Assembly: GCF_023556335.1 (NCBI RefSeq)
Contig: NZ_JAIKTS010000001.1
Coordinates: 1,240,001-1,304,000, forward strand
Direction of reading: 5' to 3'
Length of the DNA stretch: 64,000 nucleotides
DNA from: Stenotrophomonas mori
GTDB lineage: Bacteria; Pseudomonadota; Gammaproteobacteria; Xanthomonadales; Xanthomonadaceae
The notes beneath the pieces were generated by a model. It did no database searches and was not told the origin of the DNA. It saw only the letters and a program-made list of their open reading frames with translations. Every line of letters starts with the position of its first letter. Position 1 is the stretch's first letter. Position numbers and translations under genes: made by a program. Shown here piece by piece: positions 56,969 through 64,000 of this stretch.

Positions 56969-57266
56969 TCCCGGCGATTCATTGCCACCTGCCGTGGCGA
57001 CGGCAGTGACATTCCGGCAACGGACAGGCCCGCCTGGCGCGGCTGGAGCGCAAGGGCGATCTGGCGTCGCTGGAAGTCTGATCCTGGCGATTCATTGCCA
57101 CCTGCCGTGGCGACGGCAGTGACATTCCGGCAACGGACAGGCCCGCCTGGCGCGGCTGGAGCGCAAGGGCGATCTGGCGTCGCTGGAAGTCTGATCCCGG
57201 CGATGCATTGCCACCTGCCGTGGCGACGGCAGTGACATCCCGGCAACGGACAGGTCCGCCTGGCGC
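56928..57266 (+). repeat. three tandem 113-bp repeats starting in the parE 3' end
   Basis: Units 56928-57040, 57041-57153 and 57154-57266. Each carries the last 13 parE codons with the TGA, then about 70 bases of spacer with a 7-bp hairpin CTGCCGT-GGCG-ACGGCAG (56989-57006 in unit 1) inside an outer TTGCC/GGCAA pairing. Differences between units are few (GAC/GAT silent; CCC/CCT; ATTC/ATGC; ATTCC/ATCCC; CCC/TCC). The period is not a multiple of three, so the extra parE ends are out of frame with the gene and cannot be made. Confidence 0.96.
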
Positions 57267-57342
57267 GGCATGGCTTTGGGCACATTTGCCGGCCCCCCGG
57301 GCGCCCTAGGATCGGGAATCCCCTGATCCAACGGTTGTCCGC

Positions 57343-58833
57343 ATGAAACACCTGCTGTATGTGGCCGCGCTCGGCGCCGGCCTGCTGTTCGCCTCGCCCG
57401 CCCCCGCGGCCGCCACCGGGTCGCCGGACGGCGACCGGGCCGCCCCCGCCACGCCGGCGCCGTTGCCGGCCGATGCCTCGGTCCGCCAGAGCATGCGCCT
57501 GGAAGGCCGCACCCTGGACTACACCGCCACCGTCGGCTCGCTGCCGGTGCGCGATGCCGGGGGCACCGCCATCGGCGATGTGGTGTTCACCGCCTATACG
57601 GTGCCCGGCAAGGACCGCCCGGTCACCTTCGCGCTCAACGGCGGCCCCGGCGCCTCCTCGGTCTACCTGAACCTCGGCGCGGTGGGGCCGAAGGTCGTGG
57701 CCTTCGGCAGCGAGGGCGACAGCGCCTCGGCACCGGCCACCCTGCGCGACAACCCCGGCACCTGGCTGGACTTCACCGACCTGGTGTTCATCGATCCGAT
57801 AGGCACCGGCTTCAGCCGCTCGCGCCTCCCCGACGAGGAGGCGAAGGCGCACTTCTTCACGCCCGGCGCGGATATCGAGTACCTCTCGCGGGCCGTCTAC
57901 GACTGGCTGCTGAAGAACCGGCGCATGACCTCGCGCAAGTACCTGGCCGGGGAAAGCTACGGCGGCTACCGCGGCCCGCGCATCACCCACCACCTGCAGA
58001 CCCGGCTGGGCGTGGCGATGAACGGGCTGATCCTGGTCTCGCCCTACCTGAGCCCGACGCTGGAGGACAACAGCGACGTTTCGCCGATGGCCTGGATCCA
58101 GACCCTGCCCTCGATCGCGGCGGCGCACCTGGAACGCCAGGGCCGGCTGACCGATGCGGCGATGCGCGAGGTGGTCGAGTACACCCGTGGCGACTACGCC
58201 ACCGCGCTGATGAAGGGCCGCAGCGATCCGCAGGCGACCGAGGCGATGCTGCGCCGGGTGACCGAGCTGACCGGGCTGGACCCGCAGTTCGTGCGCCGTG
58301 CCGGTGGCCGCCTGGAGACCCAGTCCTACCTGCGCGAGGTATTCCGCGACAAGGGCACGCTGGGCAGCCGCTACGACGCCAACGTCACCGCCTTCGACCC
58401 CTTCCCCACCGATCCGGAGCAGCGCGCCAACGACCCGCTGCTGGACAGCATCATCGCCCCGACCACCACCGCGATGGTCGACTTCGTCACCCGCGTGGTC
58501 GGCTGGAAGGTCGACGCCCGTTACCACGCCCTGAGCTACGAGGTGAACCGCCTGTGGGACCGCAACGGCGACCTGCGCGCCGGCGCGGTCACCCAGCTGC
58601 GCCAGGCGGTGGCCATCGACCCGCACCTGCAGGTGCTGATCGTGCATGGCTGGAACGACCTGTCCTGCCCGTTCATGGGCTCGATCCTGACGGTTGACCA
58701 GATGCCGGTCATGGGCAGCGATCCGCAGCGCGTGCAGGTGCGCTCCTACCCGGGCGGCCACATGTTCTACAGCCGCGCCGACAGCCAGGCGGCCTTCCGC
58801 CGCGACGTGCAGGCGATGTTCCAGCGCAACTGA
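57343..58833 (+). CDS. S10-type serine carboxypeptidase-like protein
   Basis: Exported peptidase of 496 residues. Signal peptide to about residue 22-24 (SPAPAAA), proline/alanine linker, then the alpha/beta hydrolase core: oxyanion segment NGGPGASS (99-106), nucleophile Ser205 in GESYGGYRGP, Asp439 in HGWNDLSCP, His473 in PGGHMFY. All are as in serine carboxypeptidases. The bacterial S10 group is common in Xanthomonadaceae; substrates are probably peptides from the medium. It has its own transcription unit. Confidence 0.93.
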   Translation: MKHLLYVAALGAGLLFASPAPAAATGSPDGDRAAPATPAPLPADASVRQSMRLEGRTLDYTATVGSLPVRDAGGTAIGDVVFTAYTVPGKDRPVTFALNGGPGASSVYLNLGAVGPKVVAFGSEGDSASAPATLRDNPGTWLDFTDLVFIDPIGTGFSRSRLPDEEAKAHFFTPGADIEYLSRAVYDWLLKNRRMTSRKYLAGESYGGYRGPRITHHLQTRLGVAMNGLILVSPYLSPTLEDNSDVSPMAWIQTLPSIAAAHLERQGRLTDAAMREVVEYTRGDYATALMKGRSDPQATEAMLRRVTELTGLDPQFVRRAGGRLETQSYLREVFRDKGTLGSRYDANVTAFDPFPTDPEQRANDPLLDSIIAPTTTAMVDFVTRVVGWKVDARYHALSYEVNRLWDRNGDLRAGAVTQLRQAVAIDPHLQVLIVHGWNDLSCPFMGSILTVDQMPVMGSDPQRVQVRSYPGGHMFYSRADSQAAFRRDVQAMFQRN

Positions 58834-58868
58834 AGCGCGCCGGCCGCCGCGGCGCCGGCCCTGGATGG

Positions 58869-58900
58869 AAAAGCCCCGCCGGAATCGCTTCCGGCGGGGC
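58869..58900 (-). terminator. intrinsic terminator of pit
   Basis: On the minus strand GCCCCGCCGGAA / TTCCGGCGGGGC, a 12-bp stem with a four-base loop, is followed by TTTT, 34 bases after the pit stop. The plus-strand side lacks a U tract, so it suits pit rather than the convergent peptidase gene, though the stem could slow polymerase from both sides. Confidence 0.8.
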
Positions 58901-58934
58901 CCGTATCACCTCCGCTGGCGGCGCGCCGCCCGGC

Positions 58935-60056
58935 TCAGTTCCAGCCGACGGCCTCGAACAGCCGCAGGATGAAATAGGCGCAGCCCCCCGCGGCCGGGAT
59001 GGTGAGGATCCAGGCCCAGACGATGCGCTCGATCACGCCGATGCGCAGCGACTTGGGGTTCTTGGCGAAGCCCACGCCCATGATCGCGGTGGAGATGCTG
59101 TGCGTGGTCGACACCGGCATGCCGAAGTGCGCGGCCAGGGTCAGGATGGTGGCCGAGCTGGTCTCCGCGGCGAAGCCGTGGATCGGATGCAGCTTGACCA
59201 TCTTGTGGCCCAGGGTCTTGATGATCTTCCAGCCGCCCGAAGCGGTACCGGCGGCCATCACCACCGCGCACGTCAGCACGATCCAGGTCGCGATGCCGTC
59301 GCCGGCATGCGCGTCCGGGTGCATGAAGCCCAGCCACGCCGGCAGTTCCTGCAGCGCGCCGGTGGCTTCGGCGCCGATCAGGGTCATGGCGATGATGCCC
59401 ATGGTCTTCTGCGCGTCGTTGTGGCCGTGGGCGAAGCCCATGTAGGCCGCGGACACGATCTGCGCCTTGCCGAAGAAGGCGTTGACCCAGCGCGGGCGCG
59501 CCAGCCGCTGCAGCACGCCGCCGGCACGCGCCATGGCGGCGATGATCGCCCACAGCAGGCACATCACCACGATACCGAGCAGGAAGCCGGCGATCGGTGA
59601 GGTGATCATCGGCACGAACACCTTCCACAGCAGGCCCTTGTTCTGCGCCCAGCTGCCCAGCCGCTCGGACCAGATCAGCGCGTCCCAGTCGTTGTGCGCG
59701 GCGGCCAGGCCGGCGCCGCACAGGCCGCCGATGAGCGCGTGCGAGGACGAGGACGGCAGTCCCTTCCACCAGGTGATCAGGTTCCAGACGATGCCGCCCA
59801 GCAGCGCGCACAGGATGACCTGCGGGGTGACGTCCACCACGTCGGTGTTGAGCAGGCCGTTGGCGATGGTCAGCGCCACCGCGGTGCCGGTCAGTGCCCC
59901 GAGCAGGTTCATGCCCGCCGCCAGCATCACCGCCCAGCCGGGCGAGAGCACCTTGGTCGCCACCACGGTGGCGATGGAGTTGGCGGTGTCGTGGAAGCCG
60001 TTGATGAATTCGAAGACCAGGGCCGCCAGGATTACCACGAGCACCAGGGTCAGCAT
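58935..60056 (-). CDS. pit: PiT-family inorganic phosphate transporter
   Basis: Low-affinity phosphate/metal-phosphate symporter of 373 residues with about ten membrane segments. The two PiT signatures are visible, EFINGFHDTANSIATVVATK at the start (16-35) and FAHGHNDAQKTMGIIAM in the second half. It lies 88 bases after the DUF47 gene, the usual partner that adjusts Pit activity, and ends in a strong terminator. Confidence 0.96.
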   Translation of the reverse strand: MLTLVLVVILAALVFEFINGFHDTANSIATVVATKVLSPGWAVMLAAGMNLLGALTGTAVALTIANGLLNTDVVDVTPQVILCALLGGIVWNLITWWKGLPSSSSHALIGGLCGAGLAAAHNDWDALIWSERLGSWAQNKGLLWKVFVPMITSPIAGFLLGIVVMCLLWAIIAAMARAGGVLQRLARPRWVNAFFGKAQIVSAAYMGFAHGHNDAQKTMGIIAMTLIGAEATGALQELPAWLGFMHPDAHAGDGIATWIVLTCAVVMAAGTASGGWKIIKTLGHKMVKLHPIHGFAAETSSATILTLAAHFGMPVSTTHSISTAIMGVGFAKNPKSLRIGVIERIVWAWILTIPAAGGCAYFILRLFEAVGWN

Positions 60057-60144
60057 CGCGGCAGCTCCCGGCAGTGGGATGGACGGCCGGCGGCCGGGCC
60101 GCGGCGCCGGGGGCCGGAAACGCAGAGGATCCGCATCATGGCGA

Positions 60145-60771
60145 TCACGAGTTCTTGAGCACGATCTGGTAGGCGACCACGCCCGCCTCGCGACAGCGGT
60201 CGATGGCCTTTTCCAGGATCTCGAAGAACTCCTTGAGCAGGAACATCTGCAGGTTGTCCAGGCGCCCGGAATAGATTTCCCGGTACAGCTCCAGCATCAG
60301 CCGGTCGGCCTCGTTCTCCAGTGCGCGCAGCTTCTCGTTCATCGCGGTCATGCGGTCGATGTTCATGTGCCGCAGGTCCTTGACCATCTCCACCACCACC
60401 TCGGCGGCCTGCTCGAGCATCGCCGCGCGCGGGGCGAAATCGATCTGCGCCAGGTGCTGGGTCGCCAGCGAATAGCGGTCGGCGAACTTCTCGATCTGCT
60501 TGGGGATCTTGTACAGCGCCGAGCCCAGCGCCTCAATGTCCTCGCGCTCGATCGGGGTCATGAAGCTGTCCACCAGTGCCTGGCTGATCTTGTCCGACGC
60601 GGCGCGTTCACGCAGACGGGCCAGCTTGAACGCATCCAGGGCCGGCTGCCGGTCGGCTTCCCGCATCATCGCGTGCAGCGCCTTGGCACTGTCGGTGGCG
60701 GCCTGGGCAGCCTCGTCGAGATAGGTATAGAACTGCTTGCCGGAGCCGAAAATGGTCTGCAATGAAAACAT
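60145..60771 (-). CDS. DUF47 (PhoU-like) phosphate transport regulator
   Basis: Cytoplasmic helical protein of 208 residues of the PhoU/DUF47 family that controls PiT transporters. Start MFSLQTIFGSGKQFYTYLDEAA at 60771; the longer open start adds 12 unlike residues. Visible family traits: FMTPIEREDIEAL and the terminal EFFEILEKAIDRCREAGVVAYQI helices with the E(D)xxxD metal pattern. Behind a candidate Pho box, in an operon with pit. Confidence 0.94.
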   Translation of the reverse strand: MFSLQTIFGSGKQFYTYLDEAAQAATDSAKALHAMMREADRQPALDAFKLARLRERAASDKISQALVDSFMTPIEREDIEALGSALYKIPKQIEKFADRYSLATQHLAQIDFAPRAAMLEQAAEVVVEMVKDLRHMNIDRMTAMNEKLRALENEADRLMLELYREIYSGRLDNLQMFLLKEFFEILEKAIDRCREAGVVAYQIVLKNS

Positions 60772-60818
60772 GGGAACGCCTATTCGCCGTCTCGGAAGGG
60801 ACGGCACCGGGGCGGATT

Positions 60819-60836
60819 ATGACGGCTGGATGACGT
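60819..60836 (-). promoter_or_regulatory. candidate Pho box upstream of the DUF47-pit operon
   Basis: On the minus strand ACGTCAT-CCAG-CCGTCAT: two 7-base direct repeats with a 4-base spacer, an 11-base period, the architecture of PhoB sites (CTGTCAT-N4-CTGTCAT). It matches five of seven and six of seven positions. It ends 47 bases upstream of the DUF47 ATG. An overlapping CATAAT may be a -10 box. Function is inferred. Confidence 0.5.
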
Positions 60837-61057
60837 CTCGGGTATGCCTGGCCGCTGCCGGCCGCGGCCGGCGCCACTGAACCGGCCGCCGCACGGGCGC
60901 TTGCCGGGCCCCGCCCGCAGTTTGCTAAGATGCGCCGGCGCCTTGCTGGCGCACCCTATGGACGACGACCCTCATCCCCCGCCGCCGCGCCCGGGCACGC
61001 CTCTGAGCTGCCGCCGCAAGCGCACGCCCTCCCCGCCACCGACCCGGGGAGCGACCC

Positions 61058-62374
61058 GTGTTTGAACTGATCCTCATCGTTTTCGCGTTGATCCTGCTCA
61101 ACGGCTTCTTCGCCATGTCCGAGATGTCGGTCATGACCTCGCGCAAGAGCCGCCTCAAGCAGATGGCCGCGTCGAGCAGCCGCGCCGAACGCGCCCTGGC
61201 CCTGGCCGAGAAGCCCGAGAACTTTCTGTCCACCGTGCAGATCGGCATCACCGTGATCGGCGTGCTGACCGGTTTCCTGGGCGGCGAAGCGCTGGGCGAG
61301 GCGATCGCCGCCTGGATCCAGGGGCTGATGCCCGGCTTCGCCTATGCCAACTGGCTCGGCAAGGCCTTGGCGGTGACCCTGATCACCTTCGTCACGCTGA
61401 TCTTCGGCGAACTGGTGCCCAAGCGCCTGGCCCTGACCCGCTCGGAGGACATCGCCGGGCTGGTCGCGGTGCCGATGGGCTGGCTGGCCACCCTGGCCTT
61501 CCCCTTCGTCTGGCTGCTCTCGCGGACCACCCGGCTGGTGCTGCGCCTGCTCGGCCTGGGCAACACCGATTCGGCCTCGGTCACCGAAGAGGAGATCCGC
61601 ATGCTGGTGGCCGAAAGCCACGAAGCCGGGGTGATCGACATCCACGAGCGCGACATGATGAACCGGGTCATGCGCCTCGGCGACCGCACCGCCGACAGCC
61701 TGATGACGCCGCGCAACCGCATCGCCTGGCTGGACACCAACGCCGCCACCGGGAAGAACCTGGAAACGATGCACGAGCATGCCTTCTCGCGCTACCCGGT
61801 GTACCGCGGCAACGACCAGGACATCGCCGGCATCCTCGAGGTCAAGTCGCTGGTCACCCGCCGCCTGGAGGGCGATGACGGGTCGCTGTTCGAGAACCTG
61901 CGCGAGACGCTCTACGTCTCCGAGTCCACCCATGCGATGAAGCTGCTGGAGATCTTCCGCGAGGAGCACCAGTCGATGGCGCTGGTGGTCGACGAGTACG
62001 GCGAGATCCAGGGCCTGGTGACGATCAGCGACCTGATGGGCGCGGTGGTCGGCCGCCTGCAGGCACCGGAGAACAGCGACGAGGATGCGCTGATGGTGGT
62101 CCGCGAGGACGGCTCGCTGCTGATCGACGGTTCGCTGCCGGTGGACGACCTGCGCGAATTGATGGGCGGCGTGGAACTGCCCGACGCCGAGGAAGGCGAC
62201 TACTACACCCTGGCCGGGATGTGCATGCACTTCTTCGGCCGCATTCCGCACACCGGCGAGTATTTCGACTGGGCCGGCTGGCGCATCGAGATCGTCGACC
62301 TGGACGGCGCCCGCATCGACAAGCTGCTGCTGCGCAGGCTGCCCGAAGAAGACGCCGATGACATCACCGGCTGA
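61058..62374 (+). CDS. CNNM/CBS-domain membrane protein (CorC/TlyC hemolysin-like family)
   Basis: Inner-membrane protein of 438 residues: DUF21/CNNM domain with three or four helices (1-190; LLNGFFAMSEMSVMTSRKSRL is the signature), two CBS domains (about 205-330; VKSLVTRRLEGDD, DEYGEIQGLVTISDLMGAVVG), and a CorC_HlyC domain to the end. Relatives transport or sense magnesium; the hemolysin name is historic. The GTG at 61058 is preceded by GGGGAG. It overlaps exoD by 17 bases. Confidence 0.94.
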   Translation: MFELILIVFALILLNGFFAMSEMSVMTSRKSRLKQMAASSSRAERALALAEKPENFLSTVQIGITVIGVLTGFLGGEALGEAIAAWIQGLMPGFAYANWLGKALAVTLITFVTLIFGELVPKRLALTRSEDIAGLVAVPMGWLATLAFPFVWLLSRTTRLVLRLLGLGNTDSASVTEEEIRMLVAESHEAGVIDIHERDMMNRVMRLGDRTADSLMTPRNRIAWLDTNAATGKNLETMHEHAFSRYPVYRGNDQDIAGILEVKSLVTRRLEGDDGSLFENLRETLYVSESTHAMKLLEIFREEHQSMALVVDEYGEIQGLVTISDLMGAVVGRLQAPENSDEDALMVVREDGSLLIDGSLPVDDLRELMGGVELPDAEEGDYYTLAGMCMHFFGRIPHTGEYFDWAGWRIEIVDLDGARIDKLLLRRLPEEDADDITG

Positions 62375-63023
62375 CGGAGAGCACGTCCCCGGCGCGGCCC
62401 CCGCCTACCGCAACGAGGGCATCCGTACCCTGCTGGCGATGTTCGAGCAGGGTGACCCGGGCGAACAACAGCCGCTGGGCGGGATCCTCCGGGGGCTGCA
62501 GGAAAGCGCGTTCGGCGTATTCCTGTTCGTCGCCATCCTGCCCTCGTTCATCCCCATTCCCGGCATCGGCGGAGCCGTCAGCGGGCCGCTGGTGCTGTTG
62601 ATCGGCCTGCAGATGATGGCCGGCCTGTCGCGCCCCTGGGTGCCGGGCTTCATCGCCCGGCGCGGCCCGAAGCGCGGCACCGTGCACCGCTTCCTGGGCC
62701 GCATCGAGCGGCCGCTGCGGCGCCTGGACCGGATGCTCAAGCCCCGGCTGCAGTTGCTGGTGGCGCCACTGCCGGCACGCGCCTTCACCGGCCTGCTGCT
62801 GCTCTTGGTCGGCATCCTGCTGTCGCTGCCGATCCCCTTCACCAATTACCTGTTCGGCTTCCAGCTGCTGCTGTTCGCCCTGGCGCTGATCGAACGCGAC
62901 GGCGCGCTGATGCTGTTCAACTGGGTTGCCGCCATCGCCGCCGTGCTGTTCTTCGGAGTCGGCTCGGGGCAGCTGGTCGGCCACACCGTCGACCTGTTCC
63001 AGCGCTGGAGCGGCAGCCTGTAG
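62358..63023 (+). CDS. exoD: ExoD-family exopolysaccharide synthesis membrane protein
   Basis: Membrane protein of 221 residues with about five helices. The family pattern FVAILPSFIPIPGIGGAVSGPLVLLIGLQM near 54-85 and SLPIPFTNYLFGFQLLLFALALIERDG later are characteristic. ExoD in rhizobia affects exopolysaccharide levels and alkali tolerance; its role here is unknown. The start lies within the preceding gene (17-base overlap). The TAG stop is part of a GTAG REP head. Confidence 0.9.
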   Translation: MTSPADGEHVPGAAPAYRNEGIRTLLAMFEQGDPGEQQPLGGILRGLQESAFGVFLFVAILPSFIPIPGIGGAVSGPLVLLIGLQMMAGLSRPWVPGFIARRGPKRGTVHRFLGRIERPLRRLDRMLKPRLQLLVAPLPARAFTGLLLLLVGILLSLPIPFTNYLFGFQLLLFALALIERDGALMLFNWVAAIAAVLFFGVGSGQLVGHTVDLFQRWSGSL

Positions 63024-63103
63024 CGCCGGGCCATGCCCGGCGGAGGCATTCTCGGCAAAGCGCCAGCGGGGCACGGCCCCGCTCTACAGGGTCGGCCCCC
63101 GCG
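63020..63103. repeat. REP pair (SMAG-like), copy 1
   Basis: Forward element GTAG followed by an 8-bp palindrome CGCCGGGC-CAT-GCCCGGCG (63020-63042), then spacer, then an inverted element AGCGGGGC-ACG-GCCCCGCT-CTAC (63065-63087), then a 16-base link. GTAG head, short GC palindrome and inverted pairing match the SMAG class of REP elements in Stenotrophomonas. The TAG of the first GTAG is the exoD stop codon. Confidence 0.9.
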
Positions 63104-63187
63104 GTAGCGCCGGGCCATGCCCGGCGGAAGCATTCCCGGCGAAGCGCCAGCGGGGCACGGCCCCGCTCTACAGGGTCGGCCCCCGCG
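63104..63187. repeat. REP pair (SMAG-like), copy 2
   Basis: Direct repeat of the previous 84 bases with few changes: forward GTAG element 63104-63126, inverted element 63149-63171, same 16-base link. Tandem copies of an inverted pair are typical of REP arrays spread by a REP-associated transposase (RAYT), which is not in the window. Confidence 0.9.
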
Positions 63188-63229
63188 CGTGCTCGGCGGG
63201 ATGGGCCGCACTGCCGCGGGCTTACAGCC

Positions 63230-64000
63230 TCAGTGCCGTGCCCGCCAGGCCTGCATCGCCAGCTCGAACGAACGCAGCCGTGCGGCATGGTCGAAGATGT
63301 TGGCGGTAAGCATCATCTCGTCCGGGCGGTGGCGCGCGGCGAAGGCCGCCAGGCCCTCGCCGACCTGCGCCGGGTCGCCCAGCACGGTGCAGGCCAGCGC
63401 CCGTTCCACCCCCGCTTTCTCATGCGGCTCCCAGAACGCTTCGATGTCCTCGACCGGCGGCGGGATCCGTCCCGGCCGGCCACGCCGCAGGTTGACGAAG
63501 CTCTGCTGCTGGGTGGTGAACAAGCGCCGCGACTCGGCTTCCGATGCGCTGGCCACGACATTCAACGCGAGCATCGCCCACGGGGCCTGCAGCCGCGCGG
63601 ACGGCCGGAAATCGCGACGGTACAGCGCCAGCGCTTCATCCATCGCCTCCGGCGCGAAGTGCGATGCGAATGCGAACGGCAGCCCCAAGGCGGCCGACAG
63701 GCGCGCACTGAACAGGCTGGAGCCCAGCAGCCATACCGGCACCTCGACCCCGCCGCCCGGCACCGCCTGGACCGCCTGCCCGGGTTGCACCGGCTCGAAG
63801 TAGTGCAGCAGCTCGCCCACGTCCTGCGGGAACTGGTCGGCGCTGTCGAAATAGCGGCGCAGCGCGCGGGCCGTGGCCTGGTCCGTGCCCGGTGCGCGTC
63901 CCAGGCCCAGGTCGATCCGCCCCGGGTACAGCGACGCCAGCGTGCCGAACTGCTCGGCCACCTGCAGCGGCGAGTGGTTGGGCAGCATGATGCCGCCGGC
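63230..64000 (-). CDS. LLM-class flavin-dependent oxidoreductase, amino end beyond the window
   Basis: Luciferase-like monooxygenase family protein. The frame stays open to base 64000, so 256 carboxy-terminal codons plus a further amino part are missing or outside; related proteins have about 330 residues. The read segment contains [34 protein letters not shown], the MupA/Atu5883-type signature, and [34 protein letters not shown]. It needs reduced FMN; the substrate is unknown. Confidence 0.92.
   Translation of the reverse strand, partial: AGGIMLPNHSPLQVAEQFGTLASLYPGRIDLGLGRAPGTDQATARALRRYFDSADQFPQDVGELLHYFEPVQPGQAVQAVPGGGVEVPVWLLGSSLFSARLSAALGLPFAFASHFAPEAMDEALALYRRDFRPSARLQAPWAMLALNVVASASEAESRRLFTTQQQSFVNLRRGRPGRIPPPVEDIEAFWEPHEKAGVERALACTVLGDPAQVGEGLAAFAARHRPDEMMLTANIFDHAARLRSFELAMQAWRARH

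Noticed and set aside
57041-57266. parE repeat units as coding tandem repeats
   Set aside because: The 113-base period breaks the frame and each unit contains the parE stop.
58909-59811. Alternative frame inside pit
   Set aside because: Arginine- and alanine-rich frame-shifted shadow of the transporter.

Overview
The window is GC-rich chromosomal DNA of a gammaproteobacterium, most likely a member of the Xanthomonadaceae (Lysobacter, Luteimonas, Pseudoxanthomonas or Stenotrophomonas type). This rests on gene order (secG / tRNA-Leu / nuoA-N; fimV-truA-trpF; trpB beside a divergent TrpI-type regulator; pyrG-kdsA-eno-ftsB-ispD-ispF), on very GC-rich third codon positions, and on GTAG-headed REP palindromes like the SMAG repeats of Stenotrophomonas. 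It is a family-level inference from memory, not a database match. No prophage, insertion sequence, integrase or CRISPR array was seen. Almost everything is core housekeeping.

Layout. 1-13437: the 14-gene complex I operon, nuoA to the first codons of nuoN, all on the minus strand, tightly packed, with a possible 31-codon ORF bridging nuoD and nuoE. 13547-17515: tRNA-Leu(GAG), secG, tpiA, a 2-oxoglutarate/Fe(II) oxygenase and glmM. 17515-23818: accD, trpA, a predicted lipoprotein gene lodged between trpA and trpB, trpB, divergent trpI, trpF and truA. 23877-30386: a VOC protein, fimV, asd, a 2-hydroxyacid dehydrogenase, aroC and prmB. 30591-32326: SCO1-like gene and psd on the plus strand, followed by a duplicated psd 3' end. 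32374-35408: a lipase-like lipoprotein and a DUF4105 membrane protein. 36015-42876: hflX-hfq-miaA, folP, a 61-residue membrane protein, ftsH, rlmE and divergent yhbY. 42895-47332: a Mth938-like protein, nlpD, a YqaA-type membrane protein, pcm, surE and a divergent Smr gene. 47568-54476: truD, ispF, ispD, ftsB, eno, kdsA and pyrG. 54604-57266: a small secreted protein with a strong terminator, then parE followed by three 113-bp repeats. 57343-64000: an S10-type peptidase, pit and its DUF47 partner behind a candidate Pho box, a CNNM/CBS protein, exoD ending in tandem REP pairs, and a truncated LLM flavin oxidoreductase.

How the genes work together: respiration (complex I), envelope building (glmM, kdsA, psd, accD, ftsB, nlpD, secG, exoD), tryptophan, chorismate and isoprenoid synthesis, tRNA/rRNA modification (truA, truD, miaA, rlmE) and RNA or protein quality control (hfq, hflX, ftsH, pcm). 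Many neighbours share ATGA, GTGA or TGATG start/stop overlaps, so translational coupling is widespread. The clearest non-routine signals are structural: 3'-end duplications of psd and parE, REP pairs starting in the exoD stop codon, stem-loops without U tracts directly after several stop codons, a lipoprotein gene inside trpBA, a coupled mini-ORF in the nuo operon, and a candidate Pho box in front of the phosphate transporter genes.
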